A stretch of DNA of 64,000 bases from Gordonia heveisoli. GTDB taxonomy: Bacteria > Actinomycetota > Actinomycetes > Mycobacteriales > Mycobacteriaceae. The position numbers and the translations under genes are program-made. Below, one piece after another: positions 56,145 through 64,000 of this stretch (position 1 is the first letter of the stretch; each line of letters begins with the position of its first letter). The DNA is taken from positions 1 to 64,000 of the forward strand of contig NZ_JASXSH010000011.1 in the NCBI RefSeq assembly GCF_030315745.1, given 5' to 3'. The notes under the pieces were generated by a model. It saw only the letters and a program-made list of their open reading frames with translations, was not told the origin of the DNA and made no database searches.

Positions 56145-57043
56145 GACCGAGATCCCATCCACATGGCGGAGGCGACGATGGCGACGACTCCGACAAACCA
56201 CATGACCATGCCCTCACTGACGGGGCCGAAGCCGCCGAGGCCGAGGCCGCCCTGCGGCTTGGTTTCGGTGGCGTACTTGATGAAGCCGATGATGTCCTTC
56301 TTCTCGTCCTGGTTCAGCTGACGATTGGAGAACTTCGGCATGTTCTGCGGGCCGGTGAGCATGGCTGCGTAGATCTGCTGCTCATCGACACCGTCGAGGT
56401 TCGGTGCGAACTTACCGCCGGACAGGGCGCCGCCCCGGCCGGTGAAGTTGTGGCACGACGCGCAGTTCAGGCGGAACAGCTCGCTACCGCGGCCGAGACG
56501 CTCACCACGCAGCTCGTGCTGGGCGACCGATCCGTCGGCACGGCGGATGACCTGCGGGCCACCACCCTGGGACTGGACGAAGGCGCCGAGCTGGTCGATC
56601 TGCTCGGTGGTGAACTTCGGCGGCTTACGCAGAGCCTGGGCCTCGCCGCGGGCTGCGGGCATACGGCCGGTGGAGACCTGGAAGTAGACCGCCGCGTCGC
56701 CGACGCCGAGAAGCGCCGGTCCACGGTCGGGGACACCCTGCAGGTTCGCGCCGTGACAGGTGATGCACGAGGTCTCGTAGAGCTTGCGACCGTCCTGGAT
56801 CATGGCGGCGTTGTTTTCGTCGGCGACCGCGACCTGCGGGCTGGGTGACAGCGCCGAAGCGAGGATGCCTGCGGTCATCAGGCCGGCGAGCAGCAGCAGG
56901 GCACCGCCGGCACGGCGACGCAGCTTACGGCGAGCCTTCGCCTTGCGGGCGGCGGTGCGGGCCGAGGTCTGCTCCGCCGGGGTGCAGGTTTCTGCTCCGG
57001 CGTCGGTGTCGCTATCCGACGGTCGCGGTGGAGATGAACTCAT
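56141..57043 (-). CDS. qcrC: Cytochrome bc1 complex diheme cytochrome c subunit
   Basis: 300 residues. An N-terminal anchor (about 45-66) follows a basic stretch. There are two c-type cytochrome domains with heme motifs CITCH at residues 93-97 and CASCH at 194-198, axial Met candidates at GRMPA and NMPKFSNR, and a C-terminal transmembrane helix ([19 protein letters not shown]). The diheme form replaces soluble cytochrome c in the actinobacterial bc1-aa3 supercomplex, passing electrons straight to CtaC. The ATG at 57043 begins [10 protein letters not shown]. It lies 93 bases downstream of ctaE on the same strand, so ctaE-qcrCAB is one operon. Confidence 0.96.
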   Translation of the reverse strand: MSSSPPRPSDSDTDAGAETCTPAEQTSARTAARKAKARRKLRRRAGGALLLLAGLMTAGILASALSPSPQVAVADENNAAMIQDGRKLYETSCITCHGANLQGVPDRGPALLGVGDAAVYFQVSTGRMPAARGEAQALRKPPKFTTEQIDQLGAFVQSQGGGPQVIRRADGSVAQHELRGERLGRGSELFRLNCASCHNFTGRGGALSGGKFAPNLDGVDEQQIYAAMLTGPQNMPKFSNRQLNQDEKKDIIGFIKYATETKPQGGLGLGGFGPVSEGMVMWFVGVVAIVASAMWMGSRS

Positions 57044-57136
57044 CTGTGACTCTCTACTAAGCGGACGGACTTCTTGATGTTGTCTGCGGTGTCCGTGGTG
57101 GTCACCGGCAGGGCTGGTGGCGCGGCGGGGCCGTCG

Positions 57137-57748
57137 CTATCGGACGAAGTAGATCGTCACGAACAGACCGATCCACACGATGTCGACGAAGTGCCAGTAA
57201 TAGGAGACGACGATGGCCGCGGTCGCCTGTGCCGGCGTGAATTTGGAGAGTTTGGTCCGGATCAGCAAGTAGATGAAGGCGATGAGGCCTCCGATCACGT
57301 GCAGTCCGTGGAAGCCGGTGGCCATGTAGAAGACCGAGCCGTACGCACTGGACGCGAGGGTCGTGCCCTCGTGCACCAGGTGGTAGTACTCGTAGGCCTG
57401 ACCGGCGACGAAGAACGCGCCCATCAGGAAGGTCAGCACGTACCAGCGACGCAGACCGAACACGTCTCCACGCTCGGCGGCGAAGACGCCCATCTGGCAG
57501 GTCACCGACGACAGGATCAGAACTGTCGTGACGGGGATCGCCAGGGTGAGGTTGAGTTCGGTGGGCTCTTGGGGCCAGCCCTCCGTCGCGTTGGCGCGCG
57601 CCACGAAGTACATGGCGAACAGGCCGGCAAAGAACATGAGCTCACTCGACAGCCACACGATGGTGCCCACGCTGACCATGTTCGGTCGATTCAGCGAGTG
57701 CACACGCGCAGTGATGGCTGTTCCTGAGGTACCTACAGCGCTTGTCAC
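57137..57748 (-). CDS. ctaE: Cytochrome c oxidase subunit III
   Basis: 203 residues. The short actinobacterial form has five transmembrane helices: [110 protein letters not shown] and [29 protein letters not shown]. The conserved GFHGLHV and YWHFVD motifs are present. The GTG at 57748 starts [12 protein letters not shown], and upstream codons are basic and unconserved. As the first gene of ctaE-qcrC-qcrA-qcrB it ties oxidase and bc1 expression together; its promoter lies in the gap to the divergent gene at 57907. Confidence 0.95.
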   Translation of the reverse strand: MTSAVGTSGTAITARVHSLNRPNMVSVGTIVWLSSELMFFAGLFAMYFVARANATEGWPQEPTELNLTLAIPVTTVLILSSVTCQMGVFAAERGDVFGLRRWYVLTFLMGAFFVAGQAYEYYHLVHEGTTLASSAYGSVFYMATGFHGLHVIGGLIAFIYLLIRTKLSKFTPAQATAAIVVSYYWHFVDIVWIGLFVTIYFVR

Positions 57749-57906
57749 ATGTGAAGTATGACGGTTCGTAGTAAGCGCTGACCACTCGGGTCGGAAATTC
57801 GCCGGAACAATTTCACTCCGTGCAGGTGGGAGGCCTGAGTGGACGTTCCCGGCGTGTCCCCGACGCTGTCTTCGGCACCGTTCGCGGAGTGGATATCGTC
57901 GTCGGC

Positions 57907-58398
57907 ATGGGTGACAACTCCGACTCGGGTCGGCGTGATCTGAACGGCCAGGCGATTCCGGCCGGCCGGTGGGGCAGGCTGCGGTCGCGCTGGGGTGGGT
58001 CCGACTCGGTGGCGCCGCTGTCCTTCGACGATGAGGTCGTGCTGGTCGCCGGCTCCGACGATGATGCGATCGCGAGTTCGGCCGCCCTGGAAGCGTCGTC
58101 GTGGCGTGCCGATGACGAGGTGATCCTCTGCCACGTCCTGCTGGTGCCGTCGCTGCGGGTCGACGATGCGGTGGCGGTCGGTGGCGCGCATCGATACACG
58201 CATATCGACGACGACCGCTGGGCGGTGTTGGGCGTGGGTGCGGTGTCCGACGACGCCGGTGTGCGACAGGTGGTGCTGGCACGTGTGCAGATGCTCGACG
58301 CCCTGCACCTGTCGCAGGAACGTTCACGGTTTGCGGCACTGGGCTCCCGGCACGGCGGGACCGCGGTGTCGTGGCAGGTGCTGCAGCGACCGATCTGA
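57907..58398 (+). CDS. Unknown protein between ctaE and trpD
   Basis: 163 residues. I do not recognise the family. A basic N-terminus ([23 protein letters not shown]) leads to a beta-rich body with [120 protein letters not shown]. There is no signal peptide or membrane helix. Codon composition is typical of the region, which supports a real gene. The ATG at 57907 is the best start; a longer frame from 57820 overlaps the likely ctaE promoter. trpD follows 51 bases later on the same strand. Function is unknown. Confidence 0.6.
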   Translation: MGDNSDSGRRDLNGQAIPAGRWGRLRSRWGGSDSVAPLSFDDEVVLVAGSDDDAIASSAALEASSWRADDEVILCHVLLVPSLRVDDAVAVGGAHRYTHIDDDRWAVLGVGAVSDDAGVRQVVLARVQMLDALHLSQERSRFAALGSRHGGTAVSWQVLQRPI

Positions 58399-58449
58399 TC
58401 GTCGGAGCGAGCGGTCCGGCGCGGTGGCGGGCGGATAGTCTGTATAGCC

Positions 58450-59517
58450 GTGACTACCGCGCAGACCTCGCATACCTGGCCGGAGATCCTCGGCAAGGTC
58501 ACCGATCGGCACGATCTCACCGTCGAGGAGGCTTCCTGGGCGATGAACGAGATCATGTCCGACGCGGCGACCGGCGCGCAGATCGCGGCCTTCGGTGTCG
58601 GCGTGAAGATGAAAGGTGCTTCACCCGCGGAGCTGATCGGACTGGCCTCGGCGATGCTCGACCACGCCACCCTCGTCGACGTGCCGGGACCGGCGGTCGA
58701 TGTGGTGGGCACCGGCGGTGACCGTTCGCACACGGTCAACATCTCGACGATGACCTCGATCGTGATCGCGGCGGCCGGTGTGCCGGTCGTCAAACATGGC
58801 AACCGCGCGGCGTCGTCGAAGTCCGGCGGTGCCGATGTGCTCGAAGAACTGGGTGTCGCGATCTCGCTGAACGCCGAGTCGGTCGCGCGGTGCGTGCGTG
58901 AACTCGGTATCGGCTTCTGCTTCGCCCCGGTCTTCCACCCGGCCTTCCGCTTCACCGGTCCGCCGCGTAAGCAGATCGGTATCCCGACGGTGTTCAACGT
59001 GCTCGGTCCGCTGACCAACCCGGCGCAGCCGAACCGCGGGCTGATCGGATGTGCCTTCGACGATCTGGCGCCGGTGCTGTCGCAGGCGCTCGCCGAGCGT
59101 CAGATGTCGGCGCTGGTGGTGCGCGGTGACGACGGGCTGGACGAACTGACCACCACCACGACCTCCACGGTATGGCAGGTCGTCGGCGGGCAGGTCAGCG
59201 AACTGGCTTTGGACCCAACGGATCTCGGAATCGAGCGGGTGGCGCTGTCGGCGTTGCAAGGCGGTGACGCAGGCGTCAACGCCGGCATCGCCCGGGAGCT
59301 GTTCGCCGGTGCGTCGGGCCCGGTGCGCGATGCGGTGTTGCTCAACGCGGCCGGCGCGATCGTCGCCTTCGAATCCGAGTCGGCAATGACGTCGGAGGAG
59401 CTGACCGAAGCGATGCGGGCGGCCTTGGGGCGTGCGGCAGAATCGATCGATTCCGGTGCGGCCCAGTCACTTCTGGGTCGGTGGGCGGAGCTCAGCACGG
59501 AACTCGCCGCCGGCTGA
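58450..59517 (+). CDS. trpD: Anthranilate phosphoribosyltransferase
   Basis: 355 residues starting at GTG. It condenses anthranilate with PRPP in tryptophan synthesis. Signatures are [27 protein letters not shown], the PRPP loop [95 protein letters not shown], and [22 protein letters not shown] with the metal-binding Asp-Glu. No other trp gene is nearby, the same isolated position as M. tuberculosis Rv2192c. It is convergent with the Lrp/AsnC-domain gene, with 12 bases between stops. Confidence 0.96.
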   Translation: MTTAQTSHTWPEILGKVTDRHDLTVEEASWAMNEIMSDAATGAQIAAFGVGVKMKGASPAELIGLASAMLDHATLVDVPGPAVDVVGTGGDRSHTVNISTMTSIVIAAAGVPVVKHGNRAASSKSGGADVLEELGVAISLNAESVARCVRELGIGFCFAPVFHPAFRFTGPPRKQIGIPTVFNVLGPLTNPAQPNRGLIGCAFDDLAPVLSQALAERQMSALVVRGDDGLDELTTTTTSTVWQVVGGQVSELALDPTDLGIERVALSALQGGDAGVNAGIARELFAGASGPVRDAVLLNAAGAIVAFESESAMTSEELTEAMRAALGRAAESIDSGAAQSLLGRWAELSTELAAG

Positions 59518-59529
59518 GCGGTCCGGCGG

Positions 59530-59808
59530 TCACTCCTCGCCGATGGAGAATCCGCCTTCGACGTCGGAGCTGGAATAGCTGCGGAAGGCGATGTGGGTGG
59601 CGCTGTGGCGTACCCCCGTCAGCCGGTTGATCTTGCCGGTAACCACCTCGGCGATCTCTTCGTGGTTGCGTACCCGGATCTTGGCGATGAGATCGACGTC
59701 GCCGGCGCAGGAGTAGACCTCGGCGACCCCGGGGATGTCGGCGACCGCCTGTGCGGTCTCCGGAATCTGGTGGATGTCGGCCTGGATGAGCACGATGGCG
59801 GTGATCAT
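59530..59808 (-). CDS. Stand-alone Lrp/AsnC ligand-binding (RAM) domain protein
   Basis: 92 residues. This is only the RAM half of an Lrp/AsnC regulator: ITAIVLIQADIHQIPETAQAVADIPGVAEVYSCAGDVDLIAKIRVRNHEEIAEVVTGKINRLTGVRHSATHIAFRSYS. There is no DNA-binding helix-turn-helix. Such single-domain proteins form ligand-binding oligomers and often sense amino acids. The ATG overlaps the stop of the upstream exonuclease/GIY-YIG gene (ATGA), so the two are made together. The adjacent convergent gene is trpD, making tryptophan or another aromatic a candidate ligand, though this is speculation. Confidence 0.9.
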   Translation of the reverse strand: MITAIVLIQADIHQIPETAQAVADIPGVAEVYSCAGDVDLIAKIRVRNHEEIAEVVTGKINRLTGVRHSATHIAFRSYSSSDVEGGFSIGEE

Positions 59809-61580
59809 GACCTCAGCCTAGACAGTGTCGGCGGTGTTTCGCGGGCGGCCCGTGCGGTCGTGACCCACCCGATCCGGCGTTCGGCGCTTCCGGTGGGCAG
59901 CGTCAGCGGCGCCGAGCAGTCGACGATGCGCGCGTCGGGTTCGGTGATCCAGCGGTAGATCAGGGCAGCCTCCTCGGGGCTCGCCCCGGCGAGCGGACCG
60001 TCGTCGGGGATGACGGTCTCCGCGGATGCGACCAGGGCGTCGACGACCGGCATCGGTGACACTCCCCGTCGGGCGCCCCCGGCCGCGGCGAGTCGCCCGT
60101 GGCGGATGACGGCGAAGTGCCAGCCGCCCCGCGCATCCGGGCGGGCGACGACCAGTTCGGCGATCGTGCACAACGAGCCGAGCCGCTGACACCGGGCGAG
60201 TGCCTCGATGGTGACCGCCAGCCGGTCGCGATGGCGGGCTGCGGTTTCGAACAGCCGGGAATCGGCGAGTTCGCCGAGCCGGGTGTCGAGGATGCCGAGT
60301 AGTTCGTCGGACTGGCCGAGCATCGCCGCGCGCACGGCGATCACCCGGGGTAGGTAGTCGGGCAGCGTCTGGGGTTGGGCGGACGCCGCATGGCACCGCC
60401 CGACGGGTGAGTCGGAGGTGCACCAGTGCAGGCTGCGCGCGCCCAGCCGGGTGGTGCAGCTGCGCAATCCGGCCGCCGCGGCGAGCGCGTCGGCGACGGT
60501 GGCCGCGGTCGTTCGGTTGCCGATCGGGCCGATGGAGTCGGGTGTCGGGGTACACGCGATCTTGAGTCGCGGGAACCGTTCGGCGGTCAAGGTGATCCAC
60601 CAACCACGGCGCGGCTGGGTGGAGCGGCGGTTGTAGGCGGGGGTGTGCGCGTCGATGAGGCGCAACTCGCGCACGGCCGCTTCGAGTGCGTGGCTGCATT
60701 CGACATGGTCGATGCGCTCGGCGAGGGCGACCATCTCGCCGATGCGCCGCCGCGGATCGGCACCGGTGAAATAGGAACGCACCCGGCGGCGCAGATCGAC
60801 CGCGGTACCGACGTAGAGCACCTCACCGGCGGGGCCGCGGAACAGGTAGACGCCTGGCCGAGCCGGGAGACCATCGGCCAGATGGCGTTTGGCGCGGAGG
60901 CGGGGATTGGCACGGGGTAGGTAGTCGGTGAGTTCGCCGACGCTGTGTACCCCCTGATTGCCCACCCGTTCGAGGAGGTGGTGAAACACCTCGACGGTGG
61001 CCCGGGCATCGTCGAGGGCGCGGTGGGTGGGGCGGACCGAGACGTCGAAGAGGTCGGCGAGGGCGGAGAGGCGGACGGTGGGGGCCTCGTCACGGCTGAG
61101 GATGCGACGGGCCATGGTGACCGTGCACAGGCTGAGCGTGAACGGCCAGCCGAGATCGAGGCGCATCGCGTTCTGGCGGAGGAAGCCCATGTCGAAACGG
61201 GCGTTGTGGGCCACCAGGATCGATCCGCGGGCGAATTCGATGAAGGCGGGCAACACCTGCTCGATGGGTGGTGCGGCGCTGACCATCATCTCGGTGATGC
61301 CGGTGAGGGTGACGATCTGCGGTGGGATCGCGCGGCCGGGGTCGACGAGGGTGGCGAACTCGCCGACCACCTCGCCGCCGCGGATCTTGACCGCGCCGAT
61401 CTCGGTGATGCGGTCGTCGTGGTGGTTGGAGCCGGTGGTCTCCAGGTCCACCACGACGAGGGTGGTGTCGAACAGTGCGCGATCGGAGAAGCCGTGCGGG
61501 TCGTCGGTGGTGTCGGCGTCGAGATCGGCGAAGGTCAGCTGGCCTTCGGTCGCTGATCCGGCGCGGGTTGTCACACTCAC
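59805..61580 (-). CDS. DEDD 3'-5' exonuclease fused to GIY-YIG (UvrC/Cho-like) nuclease domain
   Basis: 591 residues. Residues about 41-205 are a DnaQ-type exonuclease: DLETTG with Asp45 and Glu47, VAHNARFDMGFL, and HRALDDARATVEVFHHL with the last His and Asp. Residues about 240-320 are a UvrC-like GIY-YIG domain (PGVYLFRGPAGEVLYVGTAVDLRRRVRSYFTGADPRRRIGEMVALAERIDHVECSHALEAAVREL). The final 270 residues have UvrC-like fragments (SDSPVGRCHAASAQPQTLPDYLPRV). This is the actinobacterial polymerase III epsilon-like/UvrC-like family (M. tuberculosis Rv2191), probably in DNA repair. I chose the GTG at 61580; a GTG two codons later is equally possible. Confidence 0.9.
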   Translation of the reverse strand: MSVTTRAGSATEGQLTFADLDADTTDDPHGFSDRALFDTTLVVVDLETTGSNHHDDRITEIGAVKIRGGEVVGEFATLVDPGRAIPPQIVTLTGITEMMVSAAPPIEQVLPAFIEFARGSILVAHNARFDMGFLRQNAMRLDLGWPFTLSLCTVTMARRILSRDEAPTVRLSALADLFDVSVRPTHRALDDARATVEVFHHLLERVGNQGVHSVGELTDYLPRANPRLRAKRHLADGLPARPGVYLFRGPAGEVLYVGTAVDLRRRVRSYFTGADPRRRIGEMVALAERIDHVECSHALEAAVRELRLIDAHTPAYNRRSTQPRRGWWITLTAERFPRLKIACTPTPDSIGPIGNRTTAATVADALAAAAGLRSCTTRLGARSLHWCTSDSPVGRCHAASAQPQTLPDYLPRVIAVRAAMLGQSDELLGILDTRLGELADSRLFETAARHRDRLAVTIEALARCQRLGSLCTIAELVVARPDARGGWHFAVIRHGRLAAAGGARRGVSPMPVVDALVASAETVIPDDGPLAGASPEEAALIYRWITEPDARIVDCSAPLTLPTGSAERRIGWVTTARAARETPPTLSRLRS

Positions 61581-61778
61581 GTGACGAACATTAGTTCGAT
61601 GGTCCGACAAGGCTTCGATCGTAGTTGTGATGTTGCTCGAGTGGTGGCCGTGACGGATGGTGCGAACGGTTTTGTCGGTGCCCGGTCTTAGTGTCGGTCC
61701 CAGTCGGAACCGGGTGGTTTTCGAGGTCGAATCGGCCGCCATCGGTCACCGAGACCGCAATTGAGATGGAGATCACAT

Positions 61779-62051
61779 ATGTACATCGAGTGCACCAGCT
61801 GTCCAGGTCGTCCCCTCGCCTGTGAGGGATGCATCGTCAATGTGCTTCTCGGGCCTCCGAACTGGGAGGATACGCAGAATCGGCGCCCGGATCCGCACGA
61901 CTCCGACGATCATGTGATCGATGCCGCCATCGATGAATTCGTCTCGGCTGCAATGGTGTCGAATGCTGCTGCACGATCTGCAAGAAGCTCGAAAACGGCA
62001 GTTCAGGGGCCTGTCGGCGGCCGATCGCTGCGAATTTTGCGAGCCGGCTGA
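61779..62051 (+). CDS. Small cysteine-rich protein (CxxC...CxxC) of unknown function
   Basis: 90 residues. The N-terminus is MYIECTSCPGRPLACEGCIVNVLLGPP, with Cys5-x-x-Cys8 and Cys15-x-x-Cys18 forming a likely metal knot. An acidic linker (RPDPHDSDDHVIDAA) and a helical part IDEFVSAAMVSNAAARSARSS follow, with an end GRSLRILRAG. The pattern of a short four-Cys head, a C-V-V/N-LLG segment and a helix before SLR(A)VG recurs in small actinobacterial proteins encoded next to NlpC/P60 genes, as I recall. No function is known. The ATG at 61779 is preferred; an upstream in-frame ATG adds five codons. It is followed by a c-di-AMP riboswitch and then a cell-wall hydrolase. Confidence 0.7.
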   Translation: MYIECTSCPGRPLACEGCIVNVLLGPPNWEDTQNRRPDPHDSDDHVIDAAIDEFVSAAMVSNAAARSARSSKTAVQGPVGGRSLRILRAG

Positions 62052-62171
62052 AAAACGGGCGAATCGCCGAGTGTGCGGCCCTGGTGGACAGACCCGCATC
62101 TGGTTTCGTAACCTTTCTGAGACCTTTGCAGAGCGTCCCGCTTCACCAAGAAGTGGTCTGCACGAGGTCAT
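62052..62171. other. Gap between the cysteine-rich gene and the riboswitch
   Basis: No gene is visible in these 120 bases. They should hold the promoter of the riboswitch-hydrolase transcript; TCGTAACCTTTCTGAGACC around 62105-62125 is the least GC-rich part. No clear -35/-10 pair stands out. Confidence 0.3.
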
Positions 62172-62338
62172 CGCTTAATCGCCCTCGTGGCGAACCGGGG
62201 AACCACCATCTTCGGACGTTGTCCGAATCGGGGTGAATCGCGTGCGTAATGCCGTGCGTGTCATATCGACACGTCGGGATCCCGCATGTGTAGGGCCACT
62301 CTTCCGGCCCGAACCCGACAGCTAACTCGGTAGGCGAT
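62172..62338 (+). promoter_or_regulatory. c-di-AMP riboswitch (ydaO-yuaA type) upstream of the NlpC/P60 gene
   Basis: The leader carries the conserved blocks of the ydaO-yuaA motif in order: CGGGGAACCACC near 62196, CGGGGTGAATCGC at 62229-62241, GGGCCACTCTTCCGGCCCGAA near 62293, and CCCGACAGCTAACTCGGTAGGCG at 62313-62335. ATCGCC near 62179 pairs with GGCGAT near 62332 to close helix P1. In actinobacteria this riboswitch sits before NlpC/P60 and Rpf cell-wall hydrolase genes and shuts them off when c-di-AMP binds. The hydrolase start is 29 bases after the element, with AAGGAG (62351-62356) in between, so control could be by sequestration or early termination. Confidence 0.92.
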
Positions 62339-62366
62339 AGAGGGAGAAATAAGGAGAACTCGCTTC

Positions 62367-63044
62367 GTGGCCAAACATCGTTTGGAACAGCCCAACCGCG
62401 GGGGCAGTGTTGCCAAGAAGGCGGTGATCGCCGGATCGATCACGGTCGGTTCGCTCGCCGCTGCTGCCGGTCCCGCCCTGGCTGCCCCAATTCAGGTCCC
62501 CGGCCTCGGTGCCATCGAACTGCCCGGCGCCCATCACCAGGCCACACCGGTCAAGAAGCAGCAGCCTGCCAAGAACCAGGCCGCGACCGTGGAGATTCCG
62601 AATGTCGGAACCTTCACCGTCCCCGGACTCACCCAGAACCAGATCCCGGATCAGTTCAAGCCTCACGGCGGCAAGGCCTCGCCGTTCGGGATGCCGCAGC
62701 TGACCGCCGGTGAGAAGGCTGTGCGCGCCGCTGAATCCAAGCTCGGCGCCCCCTACTCGTACGGATCGGCCGGACCGGACGCATTCGATTGCTCGGGTCT
62801 CGTCTACTGGTCCTACAAGCAGGCCGGACGCACCCTTCCCCGGGACAGCTACGGACAGCTCGGCGGCGGCCGTGCCGTGTCCTACGCCGATGCCAAGCCC
62901 GGCGACGTCCTGATCTTCAACGGTGGCGGCCATGCCGGCCTGTACATCGGCAACGGCATGTTCATCCACGCCTCCACCTATGGCGTGCCGGTGAAGAAGG
63001 CCGCAGTCAAGGAGTGGTCGCTCGTCGGCGTTCGGCGTTACTGA
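62367..63044 (+). CDS. Secreted NlpC/P60 peptidoglycan hydrolase
   Basis: 225 residues starting at GTG, with AAGGAG 11 bases upstream. A signal peptide (about 1-40, VAKKAVIAGSITVGSLAAAAGPALAA) is followed by a low-complexity linker with two related segments (VPGLGAIELPG and VEIPNVGTFTVPGL). The C-terminal NlpC/P60 domain runs from about 115, with catalytic Cys142 in DAFDCSGLVYWSYKQAG, His189 in GGGHAGLYIGNG, and a third polar residue in FIHASTYGVPV. It should cut the D-Glu-mDAP bond in peptidoglycan stems outside the cell. The c-di-AMP riboswitch directly upstream links its expression to cell-wall status. A second NlpC/P60 gene follows 109 bases later. Confidence 0.93.
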   Translation: MAKHRLEQPNRGGSVAKKAVIAGSITVGSLAAAAGPALAAPIQVPGLGAIELPGAHHQATPVKKQQPAKNQAATVEIPNVGTFTVPGLTQNQIPDQFKPHGGKASPFGMPQLTAGEKAVRAAESKLGAPYSYGSAGPDAFDCSGLVYWSYKQAGRTLPRDSYGQLGGGRAVSYADAKPGDVLIFNGGGHAGLYIGNGMFIHASTYGVPVKKAAVKEWSLVGVRRY

Positions 63045-63074
63045 GCCGTACGACGATGGAGTGACATCTGGTGA

Positions 63075-63105
63075 TGGGCGGGTCGCGCACAGCGTGATCC
63101 GCCCA
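63075..63105 (+). terminator. Weak hairpin between the two NlpC/P60 genes
   Basis: TGGGCGG at 63075-63081 pairs with CCGCCCA at 63099-63105 around a 17-base loop that may pair further. It lies 30 bases after the first hydrolase stop and 48 before the next start. It could be an attenuator or processing site. The stem is short and has no T tract. Confidence 0.35.
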
Positions 63106-63153
63106 CACCTGTCATCTGGCCCAAACGGCTTGATGTAGAGGAGAGATGACAGA

Positions 63154-64000
63154 GTGGTATCCCGATCGGGAAGCGGTCGCATCGCCGCGATGATGCATTC
63201 GCGTTCCTTCCCGGCCATCATCGCGGCGGGTCTGATGTCCGTCGTGCTCGCGGTTCAGGTCGGTATCTCCGGAGACGCCGGCCAGGCGAACGCCATTCCG
63301 GCCCGGACCGCCGACCAGCTGGTCGCCGATTACAAGAAGCTCGGTGTCGACGCCGAACGTACGACCGAGGCGATGCACAACGCCCAGATCGAGTACGACA
63401 AGCAGCGTCGGCTGGTGGTCACCTCGCGCAAGGCCGCCGCGGATGCGCAGCGTCAGCTCGACACGACCGGTGCTCAGCTGGCCGTCTACCAGAAGCGTGT
63501 CGACGGGATCGTCCGCGCCAGCTACCGCGGTGCCCGCATCGGCGGCCTGTACGCCGTGCTGGTCGCCGATTCGCCGCAGCAACTCCTCGATCAGATGTCC
63601 GGGCTGGACATGATCGCGCGGCAGGCCGCCCGCGACCTGGCCCAGCTCAAGGACAGTCGCAAGCGGATCGTCGCCGCCAAGGCCGACGCCGAGGAGACCG
63701 CGTCCACCGCTACCGAGGCCGTGTCCAAGGCCGAACGTGTCCGCGGAGACCTCCAGGCCAAGCAGGCCGACGTCCAGCTGCAGGCGATCCGGATCCGGGC
63801 CGTCTACAACTCGATGACCGGCCGCCAGCTCGCCGCCCTCAAGGGACAGAAGTTCGACTTCGACCCGCGGATCGTGCCCAGGGGCACCTCGGCGGCGCTG
63901 ATCGCCGTCCAGGCCGCGCTCACCAGAATCGGCGATCCTTACGTGTGGGGTGCCACCGGCCCCGACCAGTTCGACTGCTCGGGCCTGATGGTGTGGGCCT
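63154..64000 (+). CDS. RipA-like coiled-coil NlpC/P60 hydrolase, 3' end outside the window
   Basis: 282 codons are visible, with no stop before the window end. The GTG at 63154 follows AGGAGA at a good distance. A signal peptide (about 14-46, FPAIIAAGLMSVVLAVQVGISGDAGQANA) leads to a long coiled coil from about 55 to 225 (KKLGVDAERTTEAMHNAQIEYDKQRRLVVTSRKAAADAQRQLDTTGAQLAVYQKR). The NlpC/P60 domain then begins near 245, with catalytic Cys275 in DQFDCSGL. This is the layout of M. tuberculosis RipA/RipC-type septal hydrolases, where the coiled coil restrains or docks the enzyme. The His and third catalytic residue lie beyond the window. It is probably co-regulated with the upstream hydrolase. 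Confidence 0.92.
   Translation, partial: MVSRSGSGRIAAMMHSRSFPAIIAAGLMSVVLAVQVGISGDAGQANAIPARTADQLVADYKKLGVDAERTTEAMHNAQIEYDKQRRLVVTSRKAAADAQRQLDTTGAQLAVYQKRVDGIVRASYRGARIGGLYAVLVADSPQQLLDQMSGLDMIARQAARDLAQLKDSRKRIVAAKADAEETASTATEAVSKAERVRGDLQAKQADVQLQAIRIRAVYNSMTGRQLAALKGQKFDFDPRIVPRGTSAALIAVQAALTRIGDPYVWGATGPDQFDCSGLMVWA

Noticed and set aside
61591-61776. 61-codon minus-strand frame before the exonuclease gene
   Set aside because: His/Ser/Thr-rich composition with no ribosome site; this is probably the leader of the exonuclease transcript and promoter DNA.

Overview
The window comes from a high-GC actinobacterium. The gene families and their order place it in the Mycobacteriales. Reading right to left, the backbone follows the order I recall for Mycobacterium tuberculosis from about Rv2190c to Rv2236c: NlpC/P60 hydrolase, GIY-YIG/exonuclease protein, trpD, ctaE-qcrCAB, ctaF/ctaC, asnB, adoK, iscA-like, glycerate kinase, DUF3043, cobT/cobS, ilvE, gcvT, leucyl aminopeptidase, dlaT/sucB, TIGR01777 epimerase, lipB, lipA, DUF4191, RDD protein, glnA1, glnE, glnA2, panB, CYTH-CHAD, histidine phosphatase, zinc ribbon, cobC, ptkA/ptpA, SURF1 and cobD. 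The details (many GTG starts, fusions, insertions) would suit Gordonia or a close relative, but the genus is an inference.

Layout. 1-3.9 kb holds the end of a luciferase-like oxidoreductase, a tRNA-Val with gene debris behind it, a WYL regulator, a secreted esterase and a mycothiol-type DinB-like protein. 4-13 kb holds cobalamin genes (cobD, cobC), SURF1, a metallopeptidase, the PtkA/PtpA-type pair, NIF3, a zinc-ribbon protein and a histidine phosphatase. 12.9-18.3 kb holds RNase P RNA, an RNB exonuclease, CYTH-CHAD, prolyl aminopeptidase and panB. 18.5-29.6 kb is the glutamine synthetase block (glnA2, glnE, glnA1). It is interrupted by accessory genes: an endonuclease-like membrane protein, heme oxygenase, a small membrane protein, and a TetR/MFS pair.

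29.7-33.2 kb holds an RDD protein and two tandem membrane-anchored beta-propeller-like proteins of unknown function. 33.2-40.1 kb is lipoate and 2-oxoacid dehydrogenase metabolism (lipA, lipB, E2) plus an aminopeptidase. 40.2-48.4 kb holds gcvT, ilvE, cobS, a fused cobU-cobT, DUF3043, glycerate kinase, an A-type Fe-S carrier and adenosine kinase. 48.5-57.8 kb holds asnB and the bc1-aa3 respiratory supercomplex genes (ctaC, ctaF, qcrB, qcrA, qcrC, ctaE). 57.9-64 kb holds an unknown protein, trpD, a stand-alone Lrp/AsnC ligand domain coupled to a DEDD-exonuclease/GIY-YIG protein, a small cysteine-rich protein, a c-di-AMP riboswitch and two NlpC/P60 cell-wall hydrolases. The second hydrolase is cut by the window end.

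Most of the window is ordinary core genome. I did not find a CRISPR array, insertion sequence, phage or recognisable defence system. The points most worth a second look are: GlnR-like boxes before both glutamine synthetases, a drug-efflux gene that runs through an opposing small gene, the tandem propeller pair, the CobU-CobT fusion, a histidine phosphatase without its usual RNase H half, 17-bp tandem repeats that merge into a terminator, and the cysteine-rich protein next to the c-di-AMP riboswitch.
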